Origin: Microbacterium aurugineum
GTDB lineage: Bacteria > Actinomycetota > Actinomycetes > Actinomycetales > Microbacteriaceae
Length of the DNA: 64,000 nucleotides
Direction: 5' to 3'
Assembly: GCF_023101205.1 (NCBI RefSeq)
Contig: NZ_CP078078.1
Coordinates: forward strand, 3,481,411 to 3,545,410
A program made the translations under genes and the position numbers. Below, piece by piece: positions 18,435 to 26,961 of the stretch. Each line of letters begins with the position of its first letter. The first letter of the stretch is position 1. The notes beneath the pieces are model-generated. The model ran no database searches. It had not been told where the DNA came from and saw only the letters and a list, made by a program, of their open reading frames with translations.

Positions 18435-19405
18435 TGGCGAAGCGCACAGGGCTCGGTCGGGGAATCGGGGCGCTGATCCCCACCGCAGATCAGGCGGAGC
18501 GTCCCGTCGACGTCTTCTTCCCCGGATCCAGTCTGCGACCGGCGGAGACGGAGGCGACGATCGGTCCGGATTCCGAGACTCCCGAGCTCGAAGAGGTGCC
18601 CGGGATTCACCTGATCCAGGTGGATCCGAACTCGATCGTCGCGAACCCCCGACAGCCGCGTACGCATTTCGATGCGGATGACCTCGCGGAACTCGTGCAC
18701 AGCGTCCGCGAGTTCGGTGTGCTGCAGCCCGTGGTCGTCCGCAAGAACGCGACAGGCGATTACGAGCTCATCATGGGGGAGCGGCGTACCCGTGCCGCAC
18801 GTGAGGCCGGTCTCGACGTCATCCCCGCGATCGTCCGCGATACCGCCGATGAAGACCTTCTGCGCGACGCCCTCCTGGAGAACCTGCACCGCTCCGAGCT
18901 GAATCCGCTGGAAGAAGCGTCGGCATACCAGCAACTGCTCGATGACTTCGGCATCACCCAGGAAGAGCTCGCCACACGGATCGGTCGCTCGCGTCCGCAG
19001 ATCAGCAACACCATCCGTCTGCTCAAGCTGCCGGTCCCCGTGCAGCAGCGGGTCGCAGCCGGAGTGCTCACGGCTGGACACGCCCGCGCGATCCTCAGCC
19101 TCGAGACTCCGGAGTCGATGCAGCGCCTCGCCGATAAGGTCGTGAACGAAGATCTTTCGGTGCGCGCGACGGAGGAGGCGGCGAAGGCGCAGCCGGCCGC
19201 CGGCAAGTCGGCGAAGGCGACCCCGGGGGCGCGCCGCGCGTATCTCGACGAGGTGGCCGGCAAACTCGGCGACCGACTGAACACACGGGTCAAGATCGCC
19301 CTCGGCGCTCGTAAAGGCCAGGTCACAATTGATTTCGCTTCCATCCAGGACCTCAATCGGATCCTCGAGGAGCTCGGCGAAAGCGGCTACGGCTCGGCGC
19401 GATGA
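18434..19405 (+). CDS. parB: Chromosome-partitioning protein ParB (Spo0J)
   Basis: CTP-dependent DNA clamp of 323 aa that loads at parS and spreads. The N-terminal CTPase domain has NPRQPR (71-76) and the arginine motif GERRTRAAR (115-123); ENLHRSELNPLEEA (149-162) follows; the helix-turn-helix is at about 172-197 (ITQEELATRIGRSRPQISN). The C-terminal dimerisation domain ends near residue 320. Of ATGs at 18431 and 18434 the second has better spacing (5 bases) from AAGGAG. Its likely targets are the parS array just upstream. Confidence 0.96.
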   Translation: MAKRTGLGRGIGALIPTADQAERPVDVFFPGSSLRPAETEATIGPDSETPELEEVPGIHLIQVDPNSIVANPRQPRTHFDADDLAELVHSVREFGVLQPVVVRKNATGDYELIMGERRTRAAREAGLDVIPAIVRDTADEDLLRDALLENLHRSELNPLEEASAYQQLLDDFGITQEELATRIGRSRPQISNTIRLLKLPVPVQQRVAAGVLTAGHARAILSLETPESMQRLADKVVNEDLSVRATEEAAKAQPAAGKSAKATPGARRAYLDEVAGKLGDRLNTRVKIALGARKGQVTIDFASIQDLNRILEELGESGYGSAR

Positions 19406-19467
19406 CATCCCCGGGGCCGTTTCGGTCCCTTAGACTCGCGTCATCTCGACGACGAGGGGGGAATGTC

Positions 19468-20916
19468 ATGTCCGTAGCAGAGGGTCCCGCAACCGTCCAA
19501 CGCCGCGTGATCGCGGTCAGTATCGCCGCGGCGTTGGGCGGATTCCTGTTCGGTTTCGATACCGCGGTGATCAACGGCGCCGTCGACGCGCTCGCGGGCG
19601 ACGTCTCGGGATTCGATCTCGGAACGGCTCTCAAGGGCTTCGCGGTGTCGTCGGCGTTGATCGGCTGTGCGGTCGGTGCATGGTTCGCCGGACCGGTGTC
19701 CAACAAGTACGGACGCATCCCGGTGATGGTGGGCGCTGCGACGCTGTTCTTCGTCTCCGCGATCGGTTCCGGGCTCGCGTTCAGTGTCGTCGACCTGATC
19801 GTCTGGCGTGTGATCGGCGGACTCGGGGTGGGTGCGGCGTCCGTCATCGCCCCGGCCTACATCGCCGAGGTATCGCCGGCCGCGATACGTGGTCGTCTGG
19901 GTTCACTGCAGCAACTCGCGATCGTGACCGGTATCTTCGCCGCGCTGCTCTCCGATGCTCTGCTCGCGGGCCTCGCCGGTGCCGCCGATCAGCCGCTGTG
20001 GGGACTCACCGCGTGGCGCTGGATGTTCATCGTCGAGGCTATCCCCGCGCTGGTCTACGGCATCATGTCGCTGCGTCTGCCGGAATCGCCGCGCTACCTG
20101 GTGCGCAAGGGCGAGTTGAAGCGTGCCGCAGAGGTGCTGGAGACCGTCACGGGGACGATCGACGTCGATGCGAAGATCACGGAGATCACCGGCACGATCG
20201 ACACCGAACGCTCGGAGTCGCTGCGCGACCTGCGCGGAAGCCGACTCGGCCTCAAGCCGATCGTCTGGGTGGGGATCCTGCTCTCGGTGTTCCAGCAGTT
20301 CGTAGGCATCAACGTGATCTTCTACTACTCGACCACCCTGTGGCAGTCGGTCGGGTTCGACGAATCCAGCGCATTGCTCACGTCGGTGATCACGTCGGTG
20401 ACGAACATCGTGGTGACCATCGTCGCCATCCTGCTCGTCGACAGGGTCGGCCGGCGCATCATGCTGCTCGTCGGCTCGGTCGGTATGACGGTGACGCTGG
20501 GACTCATGGCGCTCGCGTTCTCGTTCGGCACACTCGATGCGCAGGGGACGGCGACCCTTCCTGACCCCTGGGCGACCATCGCCTTGATCTGCGCGAACGG
20601 CTTCGTGGTCTTCTTCGGCGCGAGCTGGGGGCCGTTGGTGTGGGTCCTCCTCGGCGAGATCTTCCCCAATTCGATCCGCGCGGGAGCTCTCGCCGTCGCC
20701 GCCGCGGCCCAGTGGGTGGCCAACTTCTTCATCTCGACGACGTTCCCCGCGTTTGCGGAGATCGGCCTCACGTTCGCCTACGGGTTCTATGCGTTCTTCG
20801 CTCTCCTCTCGTTCTTCTTCGTGTTCTTCAAGGTGCCGGAGACGAAGGGCAAGGAGCTCGAGGAGATGAGCGATGAACTGGCCGTACGGCGCCGGAAGGT
20901 CGTACGGGAGACGTAG
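19468..20916 (+). CDS. MFS sugar porter (sugar:H+ symporter)
   Basis: Twelve-helix major facilitator of the sugar porter family, 482 aa, close in pattern to XylE/GlcP/IolT. Signatures: GFLFGFDTAVINGA in helix 1, NKYGRIPVM between helices 2 and 3, WRVIGGLGVGAASVIAPAYIAE, the PESPRYL motif after helix 6, QQFVGINVIFYYS in helix 7, DRVGRRIML, and the C-terminal PETKGKELEEM. I chose ATG 19468 because a GGGGGG tract at 19455-19460 is correctly spaced. The substrate (hexose, pentose or inositol) cannot be decided. It is 62 bases after parB. Confidence 0.9.
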   Translation: MSVAEGPATVQRRVIAVSIAAALGGFLFGFDTAVINGAVDALAGDVSGFDLGTALKGFAVSSALIGCAVGAWFAGPVSNKYGRIPVMVGAATLFFVSAIGSGLAFSVVDLIVWRVIGGLGVGAASVIAPAYIAEVSPAAIRGRLGSLQQLAIVTGIFAALLSDALLAGLAGAADQPLWGLTAWRWMFIVEAIPALVYGIMSLRLPESPRYLVRKGELKRAAEVLETVTGTIDVDAKITEITGTIDTERSESLRDLRGSRLGLKPIVWVGILLSVFQQFVGINVIFYYSTTLWQSVGFDESSALLTSVITSVTNIVVTIVAILLVDRVGRRIMLLVGSVGMTVTLGLMALAFSFGTLDAQGTATLPDPWATIALICANGFVVFFGASWGPLVWVLLGEIFPNSIRAGALAVAAAAQWVANFFISTTFPAFAEIGLTFAYGFYAFFALLSFFFVFFKVPETKGKELEEMSDELAVRRRKVVRET

Positions 20917-20925
20917 GCTTGACGC

Positions 20926-21261
20926 ATGTCCGAGTCCGTACAGCGCCGCGCCAGCCTGGAAGTGCTGCGCGCCGAAGCGGCTGACGAACTCGCGGTGCTC
21001 ATCCAGGAACGTCTTCTCGGTGGCGAAGACCCCTGGGAGTTCATGGAAGACCTGCCGAGCATCGACGAGCTCGTCGTGTACCTCCTCCGGGCCGACAACA
21101 TCAACGCGAACGACGGCGTGCGACCCAATGCCGCCCGGCACTATCGGGTGCTGCGACAGATCGCCCTGGAGTACCCCGAACTGACCTCTGCAGTGTGGGG
21201 CCTACTGGACGAGACCCAGCGCCACCGTCGCTGGGACCCCACCGTCGCCGACGCTTCCTGA
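20926..21261 (+). CDS. Hypothetical protein, 111 aa
   Basis: Soluble acidic protein of 111 aa with no recognised domain. It is predicted mostly helical: an N-terminal helix (RRASLEVLRAEAADELAVLIQERL), an acidic loop (GGEDPWEFMEDLPSIDELVVYLL), and a basic C-terminal part (RHYRVLRQIALEYPELTSAVWGLLDETQRHRRW). It starts nine bases after the sugar porter stop and may be co-transcribed with it. No signal peptide or membrane segment. I do not recognise the family. Confidence 0.65.
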   Translation: MSESVQRRASLEVLRAEAADELAVLIQERLLGGEDPWEFMEDLPSIDELVVYLLRADNINANDGVRPNAARHYRVLRQIALEYPELTSAVWGLLDETQRHRRWDPTVADAS

Positions 21262-21305
21262 GCACGGCAACCTGGTAAGCGGGTTTCGCGCACCCGTTTT
21301 GTGAA

Positions 21306-21325
21306 CATGATTTTCATAAATCATG
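21306..21325. promoter_or_regulatory. Inverted repeat upstream of the namZ-like gene
   Basis: Perfect 8-bp arms CATGATTT and AAATCATG around a 4-base spacer, in an AT-rich island of an otherwise GC-rich region, 87 bases before the namZ start. Candidate operator for an unidentified regulator; no regulator gene is adjacent. Confidence 0.5.
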
Positions 21326-21411
21326 GAACACTGGTAAAAAGGTGACAGCAATGCGGCTGACCCACAATCCGACCCAGGTTCTTCCGCGTTCATGAGACAA
21401 GGGAGTTCGTC

Positions 21412-22599
21412 ATGGCGTCACGCACACGCACCGGCGCGGAACGCGCGGCTGCAGATCCGCAACTTCTCATCGGTGCACGCGTCGGTCTGCTCACGAACTT
21501 CACCGGCACGATGCCCGACCTGTCCAGGAACATCGATGCACTCGTGGCCGCCGGCGCCCGATTGCATCATCTGTTCGGTCCTGAACACGGCTTGGACGGC
21601 TCCGTCCAAGCGGGGGAGAGCACATCCATCGAGCGAGACGCACGCTCAGGGCTTCCCTTCAGCGACACCTATCTGGCCGAGGGAGACCGTCTCGACGAGA
21701 TGATCCTCGAGTCCGGCGTCGATGCGCTCGTCTTCGACATGCAGGACATCGGGGTGCGCTTCTACACCTACATCTGGACCATGTACGACGCCATGCGCAG
21801 TGCGGCGCGCCTCGGGCTCCCCTTCACCGTCCTCGACCGCCCCAATCCCCTCGGCGGTGCGGTGCTCAGCGGCCCCGGTGTGAGCGAATCCCGCTTCACG
21901 AGCTTCGTCGGACGCAGCGACATCCACCAGCGACACGGCCTGACAGCAGGCGAGCTTGCACGTCTGTTCGCGCTCCGAGACCTCGCGGAGGAGGGGTTGA
22001 GCATCGACCTGCGCGTGATCACTCTGGAGAACTGGAACCCCGCCGCCGACTGGACGGAGACGGGTTTGGCCTGGGTACCGCCGTCGCCGAACATCCCCAC
22101 GCTCGATTCCGTCTATGCCTTCGCCGGCACGGGACTGGTGGAGGGGACGACCCTGAGCGAAGGACGCGGAACGACGCGCCCCTTCGAGACGATCGGGGCG
22201 CCCTTCCTCCCCGCCGAGTTCGCAGCAGCGCTTCGCTCTAGAGATCTTCCTGGTGTCCTGATCCGAGGAATCGCGTTCGTACCGACGTTTCACAAGTACG
22301 GCGGCGCGACCGCTCACGGCATTCAGCTGCACATCACCGACCATCGAGACTTCGACCCGGTGGGGACGGCATTGGCGATCCTGGAGGAAGCGCGAGCGGC
22401 GTCTCCGGGAGAGGTTCGCAGTCTGAACGCCGGCGAACGACTGGATCCTGGGGATACCGGGTACGCCCTGGACCGGTTGTGGGGGTCGACATCTCTTCGT
22501 GAAGCGATCAACGGTGAGGGCGGGTTCTCCGCACTGCACCGGGCCTCGGGACGCGTGGTGGACACCTATGGGGACGATGTCCTCCTCTATCCGCGCTGA
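21412..22599 (+). CDS. namZ: NamZ-like exo-beta-N-acetylmuramidase (DUF1343, GH171)
   Basis: 395-aa member of the DUF1343 family, whose B. subtilis member NamZ removes terminal MurNAc from the non-reducing end of peptidoglycan chains or MurNAc-GlcNAc. Landmarks: VGLLTNFTGTMPDLSRNID, LFGPEHGLDG, VFDMQDIGVRFYTYIWTM, VLDRPNPLGG, WVPPSPNIPTLDSVYAFAGTGLVEGTTLSEGRGTTRPFE. No signal peptide is visible, so a cytoplasmic enzyme acting on imported disaccharide is implied. The ATG at 21412 follows AAGGGAG. It opens an operon with acetyltransferases, a deacetylase and an ABC sugar importer. Confidence 0.88.
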   Translation: MASRTRTGAERAAADPQLLIGARVGLLTNFTGTMPDLSRNIDALVAAGARLHHLFGPEHGLDGSVQAGESTSIERDARSGLPFSDTYLAEGDRLDEMILESGVDALVFDMQDIGVRFYTYIWTMYDAMRSAARLGLPFTVLDRPNPLGGAVLSGPGVSESRFTSFVGRSDIHQRHGLTAGELARLFALRDLAEEGLSIDLRVITLENWNPAADWTETGLAWVPPSPNIPTLDSVYAFAGTGLVEGTTLSEGRGTTRPFETIGAPFLPAEFAAALRSRDLPGVLIRGIAFVPTFHKYGGATAHGIQLHITDHRDFDPVGTALAILEEARAASPGEVRSLNAGERLDPGDTGYALDRLWGSTSLREAINGEGGFSALHRASGRVVDTYGDDVLLYPR

Positions 22600-22616
22600 A
22601 AACTATTTCCATTTTG

Positions 22617-22666
22617 TTAAACGCGTTTAAAACTTATTGACAGTCCGGCGCTCGTGAATGTAGCTT
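22617..22666 (+). promoter_or_regulatory. Internal promoter with LacI-type operator
   Basis: TTAAACGCGTTTAA (22617-22630) is a perfect palindrome with central CG, the style of LacI-family operators. Directly after it come TTGACA (22637-22642), 18 bases and TAGCTT (22661-22666), a good vegetative promoter. It would give the acetyltransferase-ABC-deacetylase genes their own sugar-responsive start. Confidence 0.65.
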
Positions 22667-22712
22667 CGATCCATCGCGCCGGACGCTCACCACACCACCA
22701 CAGGAGAGACTC

Positions 22713-23669
22713 ATGCAGAGCAGCATCAGGACGTTCCAGACCGGAGACGGGCCAGAGATCGCGCGAGCGTGGACGGAGTCGGCCCCCGGCGACGGCATCA
22801 GCTATGAGCGGTTCCGCGACCTGATCCTCCTGGATCGTAACTTCGATGCTGAGGGGCTCTTCCTCGCTGAGGATCAGGGCAGGATCGTCGGAGCCGTGTA
22901 TGCCGTGCGGCGCCAGATCGCCGTCGACGCCGACGATCTGGAACCCACCTCGGGCTGGATCCCGTTCTTCTTCGTGGTTCCTTCGGCACGCCGCGCCGGC
23001 ATCGCCACCGCGCTCATGACGGAAGCGAGAAGCTGGCTTCGCGGTCACGGCGTGGAGAAGATGTACTTCTCGTCCTATACCCCGAACTACTTCCTGCCCG
23101 GCCTGGACGCGGAGCGGTACCCCGAAGCCGACATGTTCCTGCGCTCGATGGGCTTCGAGACGCAGTACACCTCGGTGGCGATGGACCGCACACTGAACGA
23201 CTACCGGATGCCTGACGACATCCGTGCCCGCATCGAGCAACTGCGTGCTGAGGGATGGACCTTCTTCTCCCCGAGCGGTGACGATCTCGTCGATCTCATC
23301 GAGATCGCGAAGACCTTCAACCCAGACTGGTCCCGTGGCATCCGTGAGGGAGTCCTCGGCGGACAGTCGTTGGAGCGGATCATGGCGTGCCGCAACCCCG
23401 ACGGCGTGATGCTGGGTTGGGCGATGCACGGCACCTACGAGAACGTGCTGGAGCGCTTCGGTCCGTTCGGTGTCCTGCCCGAGAGTCGCGGAACTGGACT
23501 CGGCAAGATCCTCCTGCACCTCACCCTCGAGCGCATGCGCGCGCTCGGCGCTCACAGCGCATGGTTCCTGTGGACCGAGGAGACCTCGGCCGCCGGCCAT
23601 CTGTACCTGAACACCGGGTTCGAGATCACACGGACCTTCACGATCATGCACGCCCCCACAGCCGCCTAG
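22713..23669 (+). CDS. Tandem GNAT-family N-acetyltransferase
   Basis: 318-aa cytoplasmic protein made of two GNAT folds. The first (about 1-160) has acetyl-CoA motif A PSARRAGIATALM; the second (about 170-315) has PESRGTGLGKILL and a C-terminal YLNTGFEI, the usual GNAT end. The ATG at 22713 follows AGGAGAG. Lying between namZ and a sugar-binding protein, an amino sugar or muropeptide is the likely acceptor, but this is inference; one of the two domains may only be structural. Confidence 0.85.
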   Translation: MQSSIRTFQTGDGPEIARAWTESAPGDGISYERFRDLILLDRNFDAEGLFLAEDQGRIVGAVYAVRRQIAVDADDLEPTSGWIPFFFVVPSARRAGIATALMTEARSWLRGHGVEKMYFSSYTPNYFLPGLDAERYPEADMFLRSMGFETQYTSVAMDRTLNDYRMPDDIRARIEQLRAEGWTFFSPSGDDLVDLIEIAKTFNPDWSRGIREGVLGGQSLERIMACRNPDGVMLGWAMHGTYENVLERFGPFGVLPESRGTGLGKILLHLTLERMRALGAHSAWFLWTEETSAAGHLYLNTGFEITRTFTIMHAPTAA

Positions 23670-23694
23670 CGCGGACCCACCCGAGAGGAATCAC

Positions 23695-24999
23695 ATGAAG
23701 ACTGCAAACCAGCGTCATAGCCGACGAGTGGTGACCGCGATCGCGCTCGGCAGTGCTGCCGCACTCGCCCTGTCCGCGTGCACGACAGGAGCCGAGGGCG
23801 GAGGAGATGACGGAGTCGTCGAGCTCACGTTCCTCAGCCACTACGGAAGCGACCCCTTCAAGTCGGGGATCGGCGCTCTCATCGACCAGTGGAACGAAGA
23901 GAACCCCGACATCCAGGTCACATCCCAGGCTGTCAACTTCGACGAGCTGCTCACGACCCTCAACGTCCGTCAGACCGGCGGCCGTGGTGCCGACATCGTC
24001 AGCTCGTACTCACTCTGGGGCGGGCAGCTTCAGGCGAACGGCGTGCTCTCCGCACCGCCCGCGGACGTCGCAGAGGACATCACGGCGAACTACAGCCAGG
24101 CCGCGCTCGATTCGGTGACCACAGGTGACGGAGACCTGCTGGGCTACCCGACCGAGTTCAACACCTACGCGCTGTTCTACAACAAGCAGCTCCTCGCCGA
24201 AGCCGGCTACGACGGACCGCCGAAGAGTTGGGACGAGCTGACCGAGATCGCCAATGCGACCACGGAGAAGGACGGCTCAGGTAACACGATCGTCCAGGGC
24301 ATCTCTCTCATTCAGGACGGTGACAACCACACGGTGCACCCGTTCCTGTCGCTACTCGACTCAGCTGGTGGCGAGTTCCTCGCCCCCGATGGCAAGTCCG
24401 CGATGGACGACACTGCCGAAGACGTCATGCAGCTCGAGGCCGATCTCGCCGAGACGGGTGCCACTTCGACCTCGATCATGCCGACCAAGGCTTTCCCCAC
24501 CGGGGGCGTCGCCATGGCCGTGCAGGCCGGATGGTGGATCGGCAGTCTCAAGGCCTCTATGGGGGATGACTACGCGAACGTCGGTGTCGCACCCGTCCCA
24601 GGGCCCAAGGACGGAGACGTGGGCTCGCTCGCCTACACGTTCTTCACGGGTGTGAACTCGGGCAGCCAGCACCAGGAGGAGGCGTGGAAGTTCCTCAGTT
24701 GGCTCAACTCCCACGAGAACGAGGACGGCGTGACTGCGCTCGGTGAGTTCCTCGCTGAGCAGGGCCTGATTCCGCCGAGGACCGCGGATGCCGAGATCCT
24801 CGGCCCGAAGTATCTCGCACAGGAGCCGAACCTCGAGCCGATCTACGCCGCCGCTGAGTACGCGATGGCCGAGTCGAATGCGTCCAACGCCTACGAGGCG
24901 AAGACATCCACCAACACCGCTCTCAACGACATCATCGTCAACGGGGCAGACGTGAAGAAGACCTTCTCGAAGTTGGTCAAGGAGATCGACGCACAGTAG
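23695..24999 (+). CDS. ABC sugar importer, solute-binding lipoprotein
   Basis: Family 1 extracellular sugar-binding protein of 434 aa. A type II signal peptide with lipobox LSAC (lipid anchor at C29) is followed by a glycine/aspartate linker and the binding domain (VVELTFLSHYGSDPFKSG; PTEFNTYALFYNKQLLAEAGY; MAVQAGWWIGSLKA). It would present substrate to the two permeases downstream; no ATPase gene is in the operon, so a shared MsiK/UgpC-like ATPase elsewhere is expected. Followed by a strong hairpin before the first permease gene. Confidence 0.9.
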   Translation: MKTANQRHSRRVVTAIALGSAAALALSACTTGAEGGGDDGVVELTFLSHYGSDPFKSGIGALIDQWNEENPDIQVTSQAVNFDELLTTLNVRQTGGRGADIVSSYSLWGGQLQANGVLSAPPADVAEDITANYSQAALDSVTTGDGDLLGYPTEFNTYALFYNKQLLAEAGYDGPPKSWDELTEIANATTEKDGSGNTIVQGISLIQDGDNHTVHPFLSLLDSAGGEFLAPDGKSAMDDTAEDVMQLEADLAETGATSTSIMPTKAFPTGGVAMAVQAGWWIGSLKASMGDDYANVGVAPVPGPKDGDVGSLAYTFFTGVNSGSQHQEEAWKFLSWLNSHENEDGVTALGEFLAEQGLIPPRTADAEILGPKYLAQEPNLEPIYAAAEYAMAESNASNAYEAKTSTNTALNDIIVNGADVKKTFSKLVKEIDAQ

Positions 25000-25005
25000 C
25001 CCCAT

Positions 25006-25038
25006 CAGGAGGCGGGGATGGAGCATCCCCGCCTCCTG
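25006..25038 (+). terminator. Intercistronic hairpin after the binding-protein gene
   Basis: Perfect 15-bp stem (CAGGAGGCGGGGATG and complement) with a 3-base loop, 6 bases after the stop of the binding-protein gene. There is no T-run, so partial termination or 3'-end protection of the binding-protein message is more likely than full termination. It contains the ATG at 25018, which is why that start was not chosen for the permease. Confidence 0.75.
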
Positions 25039-25062
25039 TCCGAGACCACCCACGGAGGGCCG

Positions 25063-26037
25063 ATGGCCAATCCCACACTCATGACGGCGGCGCAGGAAGC
25101 CGCCGAGGACACGATCGCGGTCACGGTCGGAACGACGAAGACCAAGCCGCGAGCACGGCGCTTCCGCCGCGAAGCCCGGGCCGGCTACCTCTTCCTCGCG
25201 CCCTCCCTGCTCTTCTTCACGGTCTTTCTCATTCTTCCGACGTTCTTTGCGATCTTCCTGTCGCTGTCGACGTGGGGAGGATTCGACCTCACGAAGATCG
25301 AGTTCACCGGGTTCCAGAACTACGCGGAGATCCTGCAGCTGGACAGTAAATTCGTCCAGCCGATCCTCGTGAACACCTTCCTCTTCGCAATCATCGCGGT
25401 GATCCTGGCTGTCGGGGGATCCGTCGTCGTCGCCCAGCTGATCGAGCGGCTGAAATTCCAGGGGTTCTGGCGGTTCCTGTACTTCCTTCCCGTTGTGGCG
25501 ACGGTGGTCGCCATCGGCAACGTCTGGAAGATGCTCTACCAGCCTGCTGGGCTCATCAACGCGGTGCTCAACGCGGTGGGCGTCAACTCGATCGGATTCC
25601 TCTCAGACCCCAGCCTCGCTCTGCCGTCTGTCGCGGTGGTGCAGGCGTGGGCATCGATCGGTGCCGCCGTGCTCATCTTGACCGCGGGAATCAAGGGCAT
25701 CGACAAGACGATGTACGAGGCCGCAGAGATCGACGGCGCCGGTCCGTGGCGCACCTTCTGGAGTATCACCCTTCCGCTGCTGCGTCCCTCCCTCGTGTTC
25801 GTCTTCATCACGCAGTGCATCGCGGGACTCCAATCCTTCGCTCTCATCATCGTGATGACCAAGGACGGCGGTCCCGCAAACGCCACGAACGTCGCGGCCT
25901 TCGAGATGTACCAGCAGGCGTTCAAGTTCGGCGCTTGGGGCACCGCGAGCGCCATGGCGATGGTGTTGTTCCTCATCATCTTCATCATCACGCTGCTCCA
26001 GCTCTGGATCAGCCGTCGCACCGGAGGAGACGACTGA
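25063..26037 (+). CDS. ABC sugar importer permease, MalF/MsmF type
   Basis: 324-aa inner-membrane permease with six helices, the first after a basic cytoplasmic stretch (KTKPRARRFRREARAGYLFLAPSLLFF). The EAA loop that docks the ATPase is YEAAEIDGAGPWRTFWSITLPLLRP. The ATG at 25063 (MANPTL) has GGAGG four bases upstream. The stop overlaps the next permease by one base (TGATG). Confidence 0.9.
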   Translation: MANPTLMTAAQEAAEDTIAVTVGTTKTKPRARRFRREARAGYLFLAPSLLFFTVFLILPTFFAIFLSLSTWGGFDLTKIEFTGFQNYAEILQLDSKFVQPILVNTFLFAIIAVILAVGGSVVVAQLIERLKFQGFWRFLYFLPVVATVVAIGNVWKMLYQPAGLINAVLNAVGVNSIGFLSDPSLALPSVAVVQAWASIGAAVLILTAGIKGIDKTMYEAAEIDGAGPWRTFWSITLPLLRPSLVFVFITQCIAGLQSFALIIVMTKDGGPANATNVAAFEMYQQAFKFGAWGTASAMAMVLFLIIFIITLLQLWISRRTGGDD

Positions 26038-26924
26038 TGGGCGTTCGTCAGCGCAAGCGTCACCCGTTCCCATGGATCTCATATCTCGTCGTCGCGATCG
26101 GCGGGGTCATGATGATCGTGCCGTTCTTCGACACGGTGTTCAGTTCGCTCAAGGGCCCGGGCGAGTATGGGATCTTCCCCTACCGCTTCTTCCCCGAGAC
26201 GTGGACCTGGGACAACTACACGGCGGCGTTCGAGCAACTTCAGCTCGACAGGCTCTTCTTCAACAGTGTCGTGGTGACACTGGTCGTGACGGCGTCCGTC
26301 CTGATCACTTCGGCGATGGCGGGCTACGCGCTGGCGAAGCTGCGGTTCCGTGGACGTGACGTCATCTTCCGCTTCGTGCTCGCCACGATGATGCTCCCCC
26401 CGTTCCTCCTGCTGATCCCGGACTTCCTCATCATGTTGAACTGGCCTCTCGTCGGGGGTAACAACATCCTCGGTCAGGGTGGGTTCGGCGGCATGACCAA
26501 CAACATCGTGTCGCTCATGCTGCCGTTCCTCGTGAGCGGATTCGGCATCTTCCTGATGCGCCAGTTCATGGTGGGTGTGCCAGACGAGATGCTCGAGGCG
26601 GCGCGCATCGACGGAGCGGGCGAATGGCGCCTGTTCTTCAACATCGTGCTGCCGCAGGCCACTCCCGTCGCCATCACACTCGGTGTCATCACCTTCGTCG
26701 GGCAGTGGAACGAGTACATCTGGTCCTCGCTCATCGCCTCGGCGAACCCCGATCTGATGACGCTTCCCGTCGGTATCCAGATGCTGCAGAGCTTCATCGA
26801 TCCGAACCGCACGATGCCGATCGTCATGGCCGGAATCGTGATCAGCACTCTGCCGGTCCTCATCATCTTCCTCTTCCTGCAGAAGTACTACGTCCGCGGC
26901 GTCATGCTCAGCGGGATGAAGTAA
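26037..26924 (+). CDS. ABC sugar importer permease, MalG/MsmG type
   Basis: 295-aa second permease with six helices and the EAA loop EAARIDGAGEWRLFFNIVLPQATP. The C-terminus (FLFLQKYYVRGVMLSGMKG-like, here ending SGMK) is typical of CUT1 importers for oligosaccharides. It pairs with the preceding permease, with which it is translationally coupled. Confidence 0.9.
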   Translation: MGVRQRKRHPFPWISYLVVAIGGVMMIVPFFDTVFSSLKGPGEYGIFPYRFFPETWTWDNYTAAFEQLQLDRLFFNSVVVTLVVTASVLITSAMAGYALAKLRFRGRDVIFRFVLATMMLPPFLLLIPDFLIMLNWPLVGGNNILGQGGFGGMTNNIVSLMLPFLVSGFGIFLMRQFMVGVPDEMLEAARIDGAGEWRLFFNIVLPQATPVAITLGVITFVGQWNEYIWSSLIASANPDLMTLPVGIQMLQSFIDPNRTMPIVMAGIVISTLPVLIIFLFLQKYYVRGVMLSGMK

Positions 26925-26961
26925 ACCCCCACCCACAGCCCCACTCAAGGAGTCAGCACAC

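Noticed and set aside
25018..25062. Upstream ATG for the MalF-type permease with a good ribosome site
   Set aside because: The ribosome site and ATG lie inside a perfect 15-bp hairpin, and the added 15 residues are encoded by that hairpin; the ATG at 25063 has its own GGAGG.
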